From QHXQ01 sp963788965 (GTDB taxonomy: Bacteria; Acidobacteriota; Blastocatellia; Pyrinomonadales; Pyrinomonadaceae), in assembly GCA_963788965.1 (NCBI GenBank), contig CAWBIK010000005.1, positions 682,001 through 746,000 on the forward strand: a stretch of DNA of 64,000 nt. The letters run 5' to 3'. Both the position numbers and the translations under genes were made by a program. Shown in pieces: positions 20,499 to 30,248 of this stretch (the first letter of the stretch is position 1; every line of letters begins with the position of its first letter). The notes beneath the pieces were generated by a model. The model had not been told where the DNA came from. It saw only the letters and a list, made by a program, of their open reading frames with translations, and did not search any database.

Positions 20499-21589
20499 GC
20501 GGTCTGCTGGCCCAACAGCGTCGCGCACCTGCTGCGCTACTCGCGGCGTGCGCGCTTGCGTTGCTCCTGTGTGGCGGCGCGCGCGCCATGCCGCTCACGG
20601 AATATCGCGCGCGCATCGCAGAGGCTGACGGGGCACTCGCTAGTCTGCTCACGCGCTACGAAGCAGCGCAGACGGATGAGCAAGTGGCGACGTTGCAGAG
20701 TCTAAAGCCGGACGAGGCGGAACTGCTGCGCATGACGCGCGCGTCCTTGCCCGCAACGGAGCGGGTCGAATGGGCCGGCAACATGCTCGAAGTTGACAAT
20801 CGTTGGTTGCTGGCCGCGCTTGATGATTTTGAGAAACTGCCGCCCACACCCGTCGCCGCACGTTTGAACGCGCTCCGTCATCTTGCCGCATACGTCCACG
20901 CGCTCGCCGACCGACTCGCAGAGGCCGCGACGGCCGCGACGGCCGCGCCACGCGACAAGATGGCCGAGAAGGGCCGCCTGCACGCCATCTTGCAACGCCC
21001 CGAATACAACGAAGAGGCCGCGCGCGGCGGCGCGCTCGAACAACTCCGGCAGCGCTTCCTGCGTTGGCTGCGCAGCCTCTTGCCCGAATCGAAGCCGATG
21101 CAGCCCAAGACGGCCATGAACCTGTCGCGGCTCGCGCGCGTCATCATCTACACGCTGTCGCTCCTCCTTATCGCCTTCGTCATCTGGCGCTACGGCCCGC
21201 GCCTCCTGCGGCGCAAGCTCATGCGCGCGCGCAAGCCCGAACAGGCCCGCGTCATACTAGGCGAGCGGCTTGGCCCCGACGAAACGCCGGCCGATCTGTT
21301 GAGCGCAGCCGAACGACTCGCGCGCATGGGCGATCTGCGCGGCGCGATGCGCAAAGGCTACATCGCGGTCTTGTGCGAACTCGGCGAGCGCAAACTCCTG
21401 CGCCTCGCGCCGCACAAGACCAACCGCGACTACCTACGCGCCCTGCGCGATCAAGCGCAACTGCTGCGCGTCGTCCAACCGCTCACCACGGCTTACGAGC
21501 GCCATTGGTACGGCCTCGCGCCCGCAACCGACGCGGACTGGTCAGAGTTTCAAACGCACTGCTCAAGTGCAGTGACAAGTGACAAGTGA
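20495..21589 (+). CDS. DUF4129 domain membrane protein
   Basis: I start it at ATG 20495, which overlaps the previous stop by four bases, and not at an earlier in-frame codon inside the upstream gene. The product has 364 residues. There is a signal peptide or first helix at 10-30, a helical extracytoplasmic region, one transmembrane helix (VIIYTLSLLLIAFVIWRYG) near 210-230, and a C-terminal DUF4129 region containing RKLLRLAPHKTNRDYLRAL and HWYGLAP. DUF4129 proteins co-occur with DUF58 and MoxR ATPases, as here, and some resemble transglutaminase-associated proteins. The last codons (SSAVTSDK) are built from an AGTGACA tandem repeat, so the natural C-terminus has been replaced or extended by a repeat element. 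Confidence 0.88.
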   Translation: MSGLLAQQRRAPAALLAACALALLLCGGARAMPLTEYRARIAEADGALASLLTRYEAAQTDEQVATLQSLKPDEAELLRMTRASLPATERVEWAGNMLEVDNRWLLAALDDFEKLPPTPVAARLNALRHLAAYVHALADRLAEAATAATAAPRDKMAEKGRLHAILQRPEYNEEAARGGALEQLRQRFLRWLRSLLPESKPMQPKTAMNLSRLARVIIYTLSLLLIAFVIWRYGPRLLRRKLMRARKPEQARVILGERLGPDETPADLLSAAERLARMGDLRGAMRKGYIAVLCELGERKLLRLAPHKTNRDYLRALRDQAQLLRVVQPLTTAYERHWYGLAPATDADWSEFQTHCSSAVTSDK

Positions 21590-21682
21590 CGAGCAGCGAT
21601 CAGCGATCAGCAAGAAGCGATCAACGATCACCTTGCTGTCTTTGGCTGATCGCTGAAAGCTGACCGCTGATCGCTTCCTTTA
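21572..21682. repeat. AGTGACA / CGATCAG repeat hairpin overlapping a gene end
   Basis: Tandem AGTGACA units (covering the DUF4129 stop) lead into GCGATCAGCGATCAGC words. These are answered by GGCTGATCGCTGAAAGCTGACCGCTGATCGCTT on the other side, giving a long imperfect hairpin. It fills the whole gap between the DUF4129 and DUF4350 genes. A relative made from the same words lies at 51883-51972. Confidence 0.8.
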
Positions 21683-21686
21683 ATCT

Positions 21687-23150
21687 ATGCGCGAACGGCT
21701 TTTTATCATCGGTTCAATCGCGGTCTTGCTGGCGGTGTTGGCGGGGCTGAACGCCGCGTCTTACGTCCGCATCGAACGCGAGCCGGAGTTGGAAGCGCAC
21801 CCCGACCGTTCGACCTATAACGCGGGCGCGACGGGCACGCGCGCCCTCTACGATTATCTCAACGAATCAGGGCAACACGTCATGCGCTGGCGCGAGCCGA
21901 GCGCCGCGCTGACCGATTTGAAGCGGCGACTGCCGGACACGTTCGTCGTCGTCGGTCGCTTGCGCGTGCCGTATGCGAAGGACGAGGCGGAGAAGTTGCG
22001 GCAGTGGGTCGCAAGGGGCGGGCGACTCGTCGTCATCGACCGCGTGCCCGACGCGACGCTGCTCCCGCCGCCGGCCGCCGATCAGATCATCTATGCCGAC
22101 GCAGACGCTCTGCCGAACCTCGACGTGCGCGCTGACAACGTGGCGAACTTAACGACCGACACGAAGCCACTCGCGCCCACGCAACCCACCTTGCTCACGC
22201 GCGATGTCGAACAGATCGCGCCCACGCGCTTCGCCGGTCGCCTCAAGCTCAAGTTGATCGAACAGATCATTGCTGCGGAAGCACACGCGACCACGAACGC
22301 AAGCGACGACGAAGAAGAAGACCACGCGGTTGCAGAAGAAGCGACAGAGCCGACGCCCGTGCTGCCGACTCCGCAAGCCGCGCAAGCCGAAGACGATGAA
22401 GCAACGACCGATGAGGTCGCGGAATCGCCCACGCCTGCATCTACGCCTGCGCCTGCGCCCGTCTTTCATGTGACGGACGAGCGCGGCCCGTTGCTCGCCG
22501 ATTATCGTTACGGGAGCGGCCGCGTCATCCTGTTGAGCGAGCCGTTCATTGTCACGAACAACGGCATCGCGCGCGCAGACAATCTGCAACTCGCTCTGAA
22601 CATCATCACGGCGGGCGGCGGCCTCATCGCCTTCGACGAATACCATCAAGGGCGGGCCGCGACCGAGAATCAACTCTTCGCTTACTTCGCGGGCACACCC
22701 GTACTCGCCCTGTGCGCGCAAGCCTTCGTCATCGTGCTTGCGTTGATCTGGACGCGCGGGCGCAGGTTCGCGCGCCCCTTGCCCGCGCCGCGTGTGGACC
22801 GACGCTCGACGCTTGAGTTCGTCGCTTCGATGGCCGAGTTGCAACAGCGTGCGCGGGCTTACGATCTGGCGATTGAGAACGTCTATGCGCGCACGCGGCG
22901 GGCACTGGCGCGTTACGGCGGCGTCGCGCAGAACGTGCCGCGCACGCAGATCGCCGCGCGTGTCGCCGCGCGCTCCGGTTTGCCGCAAGCGGACCTCGAA
23001 ACTTTAATGCGCGAATGCGAAGACGCGATCAACGGCGAACGTCTCAGCGCCCGCCACGCGCTCGCGCTCGTTCGTCGCCTGCGTGAACTCGAACGCACGC
23101 TCGGCATTCGCATGCGCGCACGCGAGATCAAACAGGCCGAACGTTTATAA
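21687..23150 (+). CDS. DUF4350 domain-containing membrane protein
   Basis: 487 residues with an N-terminal helix (FIIGSIAVLLAVLAGLNAASYV) and an extracytoplasmic alpha/beta domain. In that domain YNAGATGTRALYDYLNESG and the conserved-looking RLVVIDRVP resemble the DUF4350 fold. A second transmembrane helix lies near 345-365, before a cytoplasmic helical tail. A low-complexity acidic/proline insertion sits at about 205-255 (EEEDHAVAEEATEPTPVLPT), probably a flexible linker. It belongs to the same locus as DUF4129 and MoxR. Function is unknown beyond membership of that set. Confidence 0.85.
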   Translation: MRERLFIIGSIAVLLAVLAGLNAASYVRIEREPELEAHPDRSTYNAGATGTRALYDYLNESGQHVMRWREPSAALTDLKRRLPDTFVVVGRLRVPYAKDEAEKLRQWVARGGRLVVIDRVPDATLLPPPAADQIIYADADALPNLDVRADNVANLTTDTKPLAPTQPTLLTRDVEQIAPTRFAGRLKLKLIEQIIAAEAHATTNASDDEEEDHAVAEEATEPTPVLPTPQAAQAEDDEATTDEVAESPTPASTPAPAPVFHVTDERGPLLADYRYGSGRVILLSEPFIVTNNGIARADNLQLALNIITAGGGLIAFDEYHQGRAATENQLFAYFAGTPVLALCAQAFVIVLALIWTRGRRFARPLPAPRVDRRSTLEFVASMAELQQRARAYDLAIENVYARTRRALARYGGVAQNVPRTQIAARVAARSGLPQADLETLMRECEDAINGERLSARHALALVRRLRELERTLGIRMRAREIKQAERL

Positions 23151-23207
23151 GCGAGCTTTACGATCTATCAGTTGAAAGGACCATGGATTTTGATTTGCAG
23201 TTTTGCC

Positions 23208-23284
23208 ATCCTTCGCGCCTTTGCGTGAGATTAGTTTTGATCAGTAATAACCGCACGCAAAGACGCAAAGCAGGACGCAAGCCG
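23208..23284. repeat. CGCAAAGACGCAAAG repeat between DUF4350 and MoxR genes
   Basis: CGCGCCTTTGCGTG faces CGCACGCAAAGACGCAAAGCAGGACGC across about 25 A+T-rich bases, forming an imperfect hairpin. The same word family appears near 3655, 40900 and 45575. Confidence 0.65.
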
Positions 23285-23318
23285 ATTAAGGTCGAGAATC
23301 AATAATCCAAACCTGAAA

Positions 23319-24269
<951 letters not shown>

Positions 24270-24277
24270 AAAATTCT

Positions 24278-24346
24278 AACCATCAAGCCACGAAGACACG
24301 AAAGACGATCAAAGGTCTTCTTTCGTGTCTTCGTGGCTTGATGGTT
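24278..24346. terminator. Perfect 28-bp hairpin between convergent genes
   Basis: Arms 24278-24305 and 24319-24346 are exact reverse complements, built from ACGAAGACACGAAAG words. It lies between the MoxR stop (24269) and the metalloprotease stop (24352) and can serve both strands. Some A/T follows on each side (AATTTC; AATTTT). It belongs to the same repeat family as 42364-42427. Confidence 0.8.
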
Positions 24347-24351
24347 AATTT

Positions 24352-26901
24352 CTATCGCTGACCCTGCGCGCCGATAGGATCACCGGGCGGCGTGGCGGGC
24401 GGCGCGGTGCGTTTGCGTGGCGCGTCGGGGCGCGTGAGGAAACGTTCGATGTCGTCGAGCGTGGCGCGTCGATGCGCGAGTTCGTCTGTATTGATCATGC
24501 CGGTCGGCGCTTTGAGGCGCGTTTGCAGATCGCGTAAGACTTCGGTGGCGATGGCGCGCACATGCGGCGCGGCCGTGTCGTTCGCGGCCAAATCCATCAA
24601 GCGCGTGATCGTAAGACTCTGAACAGCGCGCACGATGTTCGCTTGATAGTCGTCGCGCGGCGCGGCTTCGATCCATGTGCGGCGAACGAGCGCGGCCACG
24701 ACCTCTCTGAAGTCGGGGTTAGCTTGATTGCGCGCGTGGTATTCGACGAGGCGCGCGGCGCGATGCGGTTCAAGCAGACCGCTAACAGTTAAGTCGGCGG
24801 CAATGACGGCGGCGTTCGTGGGATCGAACGCGGGATCGGTGCGCTTCTGAAATAACTCAATCGTGTTGCCGAAGTAGCCGGGCGTGCGCGGCGGGATCAG
24901 TTCAAGGATGCGCGGCGGCAAGGCGAGTGTGTCGGGGCGCAGCGTGTCGAGCACAGCATTGAGCGCGTCGCGTTGGCGCGCGGCCGGGACGATCTCTTGT
25001 ACGCGCGCGGGCGACGGGCCGCGCGCAGTCTTGACCGAGTATGTGTAGTAAAGCCCGCCGACCGTTTTGACGGCCGCTTGCAGTTGATAACGATGGTGCA
25101 GGTAGAGCGGCAACAGTTTCGCTTCGAGTAGCGAGAGCGGCGTGCCGACGGGCACGTTGCCGAGGCCGAACTGCGCGAGGCCGATGCGGCGCACCTCCAT
25201 CTCGTGCCTGAGCATCTGGACGGGATCGTCGCCGTTGTCCCACAGGTTCGCCAACGGATGCGCCGCGCCGGGCGGGCGCGCGTCTTGGTCCGATAGATAG
25301 AGCATGCCGCGCGCGACGTTCTCTTCGACGATGCGCGCAAGTTCTGTTGTCTCGTTCGTGCCCGGCGGAAACTGCGCGTAAGCATAAGTGATCGCAAACT
25401 TGTCGTAGATGCCGATGCCGCGCGCGTAGGCGTTCGAGAGATCGAGCTTGCCGTTCTTAATCTCGACGAACGGCGCGGGGTAGTCCATGACGGACGCGCG
25501 GCTGGCGTAAGTTGACGCGGCGAAGTTGTGTTCGAGGCCGAGCGTGTGCCCGACTTCATGCGCGGCGAGTTGGCGTATGCGCGCGAGCGACATCTGCGCG
25601 GCATCGGTCGCGGGATCAAGGATGAGTAGATAGTCGTCATCCGGCAGCGCGCCGAGTTCGCACGAGCCGCCGCGCAGAAGTTGATTGCGTGCGCCGCCGC
25701 GATTCACATCGTCAAACGGTGGGATGAGGCCGCTGCCGATCAAATGATCTTGCCGGATGCGCAGCGAGCCGAGGGTGACGTTGCCTTTGATGATCTCGCC
25801 CGTGCGCGGGTCGTTGATCTGGTCGCCGATGGACCAGCCGCGCGTGGCGCGATGCACCCAGTTGATCATGTTATAGCGCACGTCCATCGGGTCGGCGTCC
25901 GCAGGCAGCAGCCGCACTTGAAAAGCGTTGCGAAAGCCCGCCGCTTCAAACGCTTCGTTCCACCACGACGCGCCTTCGATTAAGGCGCTACGGATCGGTT
26001 CGGGCGCACCTCGATCAACGTAATAGATGATCGGCTTGACGGGTTCGGAGACGGCCGCGGTCGGGTCTTTCTTCTCCAAACGATGACGTATGATCCAGCG
26101 TTGTTCAATCGGCTCGGTGATCGGCATCGCGTAGTCGTAGAACTCTATGCGTATGTTGCCGACGCGCGGGTCGTAGCGGCGCGGGCGGTAGTTGTTATCA
26201 GGCAACTGCACGAGCGAGTGATGCTCGCGCACCGTGAGATTATTCGGCCACGGCGTTGTCTGCCGCACGAGCGGACCGGGATCGCCTTGCGCGTTGAAGG
26301 TCAGCAGCGCCTCGACCTCCGTGTTGAGGGGAAAATTTTTCGTGCGCGGTAGATAGATCGCGCTGCGTGATTCGTCCAGACTGAAACCGCCTTGCCCGGT
26401 CTGGCGCAGCGTGTCGCTGACGCCGTGCGCGTCGCGCAAAAAGAACGACGTGGCATCGACCAGCACGCGTTCGCCGTCGCTGGCTTCGACACGAAAGCCC
26501 CAGAGCACGGAGCGGGCGAACGACTCTTCAACCGCGCGCCGTTCGTCCGCGTCGTTCGACTGTGCGCGGTAACGTTGGTTCGGTTCGACGAGTAAAACTT
26601 TAGGACCTGTGCGCTCGAAGTGGACGACGTGCGTGCTGCCCAGTTGTCCACGATCAAGTCCGATTGGGTTCGAGCCGACGCCCGTTTGCAAAGAGACTTG
26701 ATAAAGAAAGTCCTGATCGAAGCGCGCGATCTCAAGCAACAACTTGCCGCTCTCTGCGTCCCAGTAGAGCGGCAAATAGCCGTCGAGTTTTTGCAGTTCC
26801 TTCGTGCGCTCGCGTAGGCTGCGCGTCGTCGGTCGTTCCTGTGCGCGGGCGTTGAGCGTAGTGATGAGGGCGAGCGTGAGCAATAACAGGGCGCGTTTCA
26901 T
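24352..26901 (-). CDS. Zinc-dependent metalloprotease, DUF5117/DUF5118-type
   Basis: 849 residues with a signal peptide (LLLLTLALITTLNARA). The zinc-binding HEVGHTLGLEH motif has H448, E449 and H452, and the third ligand is the histidine in GLEHNF. This extended HExxHxxGxxH pattern identifies a metzincin-type site. The N-terminal region (LPLYWDAESGKLLLEI; FLYQVSLQTGVGSNPIGLDRG) matches the DUF5117/5118 architecture of large secreted metalloproteases common in Acidobacteriota and Bacteroidota. It is transcribed against the MoxR cluster and sits between MoxR and DUF58, so it probably inserted there or the cluster was rearranged. Confidence 0.92.
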   Translation of the reverse strand: MKRALLLLTLALITTLNARAQERPTTRSLRERTKELQKLDGYLPLYWDAESGKLLLEIARFDQDFLYQVSLQTGVGSNPIGLDRGQLGSTHVVHFERTGPKVLLVEPNQRYRAQSNDADERRAVEESFARSVLWGFRVEASDGERVLVDATSFFLRDAHGVSDTLRQTGQGGFSLDESRSAIYLPRTKNFPLNTEVEALLTFNAQGDPGPLVRQTTPWPNNLTVREHHSLVQLPDNNYRPRRYDPRVGNIRIEFYDYAMPITEPIEQRWIIRHRLEKKDPTAAVSEPVKPIIYYVDRGAPEPIRSALIEGASWWNEAFEAAGFRNAFQVRLLPADADPMDVRYNMINWVHRATRGWSIGDQINDPRTGEIIKGNVTLGSLRIRQDHLIGSGLIPPFDDVNRGGARNQLLRGGSCELGALPDDDYLLILDPATDAAQMSLARIRQLAAHEVGHTLGLEHNFAASTYASRASVMDYPAPFVEIKNGKLDLSNAYARGIGIYDKFAITYAYAQFPPGTNETTELARIVEENVARGMLYLSDQDARPPGAAHPLANLWDNGDDPVQMLRHEMEVRRIGLAQFGLGNVPVGTPLSLLEAKLLPLYLHHRYQLQAAVKTVGGLYYTYSVKTARGPSPARVQEIVPAARQRDALNAVLDTLRPDTLALPPRILELIPPRTPGYFGNTIELFQKRTDPAFDPTNAAVIAADLTVSGLLEPHRAARLVEYHARNQANPDFREVVAALVRRTWIEAAPRDDYQANIVRAVQSLTITRLMDLAANDTAAPHVRAIATEVLRDLQTRLKAPTGMINTDELAHRRATLDDIERFLTRPDAPRKRTAPPATPPGDPIGAQGQR

Positions 26902-27085
26902 AAACTATCCTCGATGGTTCGGTGGATGAAAATGAGCTTGTTGGGAGAAGCCGGAGCGCGTGCATTCTAGCCGCATTCGCGCGCCCGCGCCAGATGATAA
27001 ACAAAGCATGAGCCGCGCACACAGATGAACACAAGACCACAAACTACGTGCGGCTTGGTCGGGTTCGCCTTCAAGCGCAAACCGC

Positions 27086-27091
27086 TATAGT
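27086..27091 (+). promoter_or_regulatory. Putative -10 element (GCTATAGT)
   Basis: TATAGT lies about 52 bases before ATG 27143 of the DUF58 gene, with a degenerate TTCGCC 16 bases upstream. It would let DUF58 be transcribed independently of the MoxR genes, as required by the opposed metalloprotease gene in between. Confidence 0.35.
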
Positions 27092-27142
27092 ATGTCGTGG
27101 TAGATCGGCACAGGAACATGCTTGTTGTGCGGGCTTGCTAAC

Positions 27143-28462
27143 ATGCGCTTCGTCTTCACCAGACTTTTCTACGCTCTACTCGCCGTGGGCTTCGTACTGT
27201 TGTCGTTGTCGTGGCACTGGCCCTACTTGCGCCGGCTCACACTCGCTTACGATCTGCTGCTGCTCGCCGCCGCGTTCGTGGACGCGCGCCTGAGTCGTTG
27301 GCCGCGTGGCGTCCAGATCGAACGCGAGTTCGGCGGGCGCTTCCACCTCGGCGCGGCGACGGACGTGCGCGTCCATGTACGCAACGAAAGCGCGCGCCCG
27401 TTCGTCGTGCGCGTTAAGGACGAGTACCCGCCGGAGTTGCAACTCGGCACACCGCGCGAGGTCGGGTTGCGTGTCGAAGGGCAGACGACGGCGACGCTCG
27501 TTTATACCTTGACGCCGCCGCGCCGCGGCCGCTACGAGTTCGGGCGCGTGGCCGTGCGTTATCGCTCGCGGCTTGGGTTGGTGTGGGTTGGGGCGGACGC
27601 GGCCGACGTTGCGAGCGTCAAGGTCTATCCGAATTTGCGGCGGGCGCGCGAGGCCGAGTTGAAGGCGTTGGGCGCCCGCGCGCTCGTAGCGATGCGGCGG
27701 CGCACGGCATGGCGCGGCGAAGGGCGCGACTTTGAATCTTTGCGCGAGTATGTGCCCGGCGACGAGTTGCGCCACATCTCTTGGACGGCGACGGCGCGGC
27801 GTGGGCGTTTGACCACACGCCAGTATCAGATCGAGCGTGACCAGACCGTGCTCATCGCGTTAGACGCCGGCCGTTTGATGACCGCGCGCATCGAGCAGGA
27901 GACGAAGTTCGACTCTGCCATTCACGCGGCGCTCGCCTTGATGTCGGCGGCCGAGCGCGGCGGCGACCACACGGCGCTCGCCGTCTTCGGTCGCCGCATC
28001 CGCGCCTACGTGCCGCCCGGTCGCGGGCACGATCAGACCGAGGCCGTGATCGAAGCCTTGCACGCCATCGAACCTGAACTGATCGAACCGTCCTACACGC
28101 GCGCCTTCGAGTACATCGCCGCGAACTGCAAACGGCGCGCACTCGTCGTCGTGCTAACTGATCTGGTGGACGAAGAAGGCTCGCGCCAACTGCTCACGTC
28201 GCTGCGGCTGTTGCGCCCGCGTCATTTGCCGCTCGTCGTCTGCATCGCCGACCGCGACCTCAAAGCGGCCGTGCGCGACACGCCCGACACCCTGCGTGAT
28301 CTGTTCAGCCAATCGGTCGCCGAAGAGATCATGTTCCAACGCGAAGCCGCCCTCCGCCTCGTCGAACAACAAGGCGGCCTCGCGCTCGATGTCACCACGG
28401 CCGCGCTCGTGCCGAACCTACTTGAGACTTACATTCGCGTGAAAGAGCGCGGGTTATTGTGA
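27143..28462 (+). CDS. DUF58 domain-containing protein
   Basis: I start it at ATG 27143 (439 residues); an in-frame TTG seven codons earlier is less likely. Two hydrophobic N-terminal helices (about 1-50) precede a beta-rich region (FHLGAATDVRVHVRNESARP). Then comes the DUF58 core with WRGEGRDFESLREYVPGDELR, HISWTATARRGRLTTRQYQ and ALDAGRLM, where the family carries a VWA-like fold. DUF58 proteins are the usual VWA partners of MoxR ATPases. Here the pairing is retained although a metalloprotease gene has come between them. Confidence 0.93.
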   Translation: MRFVFTRLFYALLAVGFVLLSLSWHWPYLRRLTLAYDLLLLAAAFVDARLSRWPRGVQIEREFGGRFHLGAATDVRVHVRNESARPFVVRVKDEYPPELQLGTPREVGLRVEGQTTATLVYTLTPPRRGRYEFGRVAVRYRSRLGLVWVGADAADVASVKVYPNLRRAREAELKALGARALVAMRRRTAWRGEGRDFESLREYVPGDELRHISWTATARRGRLTTRQYQIERDQTVLIALDAGRLMTARIEQETKFDSAIHAALALMSAAERGGDHTALAVFGRRIRAYVPPGRGHDQTEAVIEALHAIEPELIEPSYTRAFEYIAANCKRRALVVVLTDLVDEEGSRQLLTSLRLLRPRHLPLVVCIADRDLKAAVRDTPDTLRDLFSQSVAEEIMFQREAALRLVEQQGGLALDVTTAALVPNLLETYIRVKERGLL

Positions 28463-28501
28463 AGAAGCGACGGATAAAAGATGGTTTGAATAGGAAGTAG
28501 C

Positions 28502-28732
28502 TCAGGCGACGATCTTCAATCCTTCGCCCTGATTATGTAGCACGATAAGCTGGTCGCCGCGCACCGCGAACTCCGCGTAAGTTTGGCCTTCTTCGTCGCT
28601 AAATTCGACTTCGTAAACGTCCGGCGCAAGAATCTCAACCACAGTGCCGACTTCACCGCGCTTGAGTCGCCGCTCCGGCAAATCGTCAAGCAGCGCAACC
28701 GTATCGAGCAGTCTGATCTTTCTCTTGGCCAT
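28502..28732 (-). CDS. DUF4926 domain-containing small protein
   Basis: About 76 residues from ATG 28732. The sequence (KIRLLDTVALLDDLPE; RGEVGTVVEILAPDVYEVEF; GQTYAEFAVRGDQLIVL) is a clear DUF4926 protein, a small beta-barrel-like fold of unknown role. The start overlaps by one base the stop of the DUF6883 gene read in its corrected frame (TGATG), giving translational coupling. Such pairs often travel together and may be a toxin-antitoxin or immunity-like module, but no activity can be read from this sequence. An in-frame upstream start at 28759 would lie inside the partner gene. Confidence 0.85.
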   Translation of the reverse strand: MAKRKIRLLDTVALLDDLPERRLKRGEVGTVVEILAPDVYEVEFSDEEGQTYAEFAVRGDQLIVLHNQGEGLKIVA

Positions 28733-29075
28733 CACCTCTTCCTCTTCCTGACGTAGCATGTCGTCAGACGCGGCGCAGTCTCGCCGTGCAAAGTGATCCA
28801 GCCGCTACATATAACTGCGCGGCGGCCTCCGTCTGCATCTCAAAGTCTATCGTGTAGCGTTGCCCGTAGATGTCGAGTTCGCCACGCCGCGCTTCCGCGG
28901 TGCGTGCAACTTCCAACAACTTCTTGCGGAGTAAAGGGGCATCTGCCGCCGTCAGCCCAAGTGCGGCGGCAAAGACACGCGCTTTGCCGCTCCCTCTGGG
29001 GCTATCCGGGTTCAAGCAGTAATCGCGCAACTTCCTGATGTCAACAATTGCGCGGTCACCGTTAGGCAGTAGCAC
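28732..29075 (-). CDS. DUF6883 domain-containing protein, frameshifted
   Basis: Starts at GTG 29075 (MLLPNGDRAIVDIRKLRDYCL) and reads as a DUF6883 protein through YGQRYTIDFEMQT. As written the frame then stops at 28764 after an unconvincing tail. In the neighbouring frame the expected family ending appears (SGWITLHGETAPRLTTCYV), running to a TGA at 28734-28732 that overlaps the DUF4926 start. A one-base error near 28812-28825 explains both. The corrected protein has about 114 residues. Function is unknown; the coupled partner suggests a two-gene unit. Confidence 0.75.
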
Positions 29076-29137
29076 GCGGTTAGATTACAAGCAGCACCGA
29101 TGTGGTGGCAATTATTTTCCGGCCGCACATCTGCCGA

Positions 29138-30112
29138 TCAGTTCGCCACTTCGCCCTCATCTCTCCCTGCCAGCAGGAGATAAGAGTAGAGTGCGATGCC
29201 AGTGAGGATGGCGATGCTGAACTTGAAGGCGGGATGGATCGGGGCGGGGGAGATGAAGCCTTCGATGATGCCGGCCACGACGAGCAGGGGGACGCAGGCG
29301 ACGACGAGGTGCATGGCTTCGCGGGTGCGCAGGCGCAGGGCGTCGAAGCGCGAGAGATCGCCGGGCATGAGGATGGCGCTGCCGAGCATGAGGCCCGCGC
29401 CGCCCGCGAAGAAGATGCAGGACAACTCGACGACGCCGTGCCCGGCCATGAAGGTCAAGAGTTCGTGGCCGTAATCGGCGCGGTAGGTGAGCGCGAGTAC
29501 CGCGCCCGTCTGCGCGCCGTTCAGCGCCATGATGTAGAGCGAGCCTAAGCCGAGCAGCGCGCCCCATGCGAAGGCGTAGAAGGTGACGCCGACATTGTTG
29601 GTGATGATGCGTGCGCCTTCGATCTGATTGGCCTCGTTGATGTCGAGCCACCAACGCTCCTGCGCATCCGTATTCGCCGCCCGCCACTCGGCGCTGACGC
29701 CCGTTAGTTCCGAGAAGTCCGCATCGCGCATCGTGCCGACGAAGCCCGCGAAGAAGAAGACCCAGAAGATGAGCGCCGCAAGCGCCGTGTAGCGCCATGT
29801 GCGCCGGAAGGCGCGGGGCAGATCGCGCAGGAAGAACTGGCGCACGCGCTGGCGACCTTCGGCGCTCTCGGCGCGATAGATGCGCCCGTGTGCGCGGATG
29901 ACAAGGCTATTGAGATAGTTGATCAGGCGCGGGTCGCGCGACTCGGCGCGAGCAATCGCCAGATCGGACGACGTGCGCCGGTAGATGCGCCCCAACTCGC
30001 GCACCTCCTCGCGGTGCAAGCGGCGCAAGCTACTGCGATCCAGCAGCGCCAGCAAATCTTCAAGTTGCTGCCACGCGCTCTTGCGCTCGTTGATGAATCG
30101 ATCAAGGGGCAT
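29138..30112 (-). CDS. Stage II sporulation protein M-like (SpoIIM) membrane protein
   Basis: 324 residues. The N-terminal helical part (FINERKSAWQQLEDLLALLDR; HREEVRELGRIYRRTSSDLAIAR) is followed by about five or six transmembrane helices, beginning at YTALAALIFWVFFFAGFVG. It contains the family-typical FMAGHGVVELSCIFFAGGAGL segment. SpoIIM-like proteins in non-sporulating bacteria are commonly encoded with MoxR, DUF58 and DUF4129, as is the case here. The spacer upstream, toward the GNAT gene, holds a repeat. Confidence 0.93.
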   Translation of the reverse strand: MPLDRFINERKSAWQQLEDLLALLDRSSLRRLHREEVRELGRIYRRTSSDLAIARAESRDPRLINYLNSLVIRAHGRIYRAESAEGRQRVRQFFLRDLPRAFRRTWRYTALAALIFWVFFFAGFVGTMRDADFSELTGVSAEWRAANTDAQERWWLDINEANQIEGARIITNNVGVTFYAFAWGALLGLGSLYIMALNGAQTGAVLALTYRADYGHELLTFMAGHGVVELSCIFFAGGAGLMLGSAILMPGDLSRFDALRLRTREAMHLVVACVPLLVVAGIIEGFISPAPIHPAFKFSIAILTGIALYSYLLLAGRDEGEVAN

Positions 30113-30120
30113 AAGGGAAA

Positions 30121-30248
30121 TAGTAGGCAGTAAGCAGTAGGCAGTTAAGACAAAACGATGAACGGCTGTTCAATCGCAGAGTACACGACGCGCGTTGACG
30201 GTCGCAATACTAATGTTTCTTTCTCTTAACTGCCTACTGCTTACTATA
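30121..30248. repeat. TAGGCAGTAAGCAG inverted repeat overlapping the GNAT gene end
   Basis: TAGTAGGCAGTAAGCAGTAGGCAGTTAAGA (described by words; 30121-30150) is answered by TCTTAACTGCCTACTGCTTACTATA at 30224-30248, about 75 bases away. The far arm overlaps the last codons of the GNAT gene and encodes its C-terminal YSKQ and stop. A related element lies inside the gene at 32292. Confidence 0.8.
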
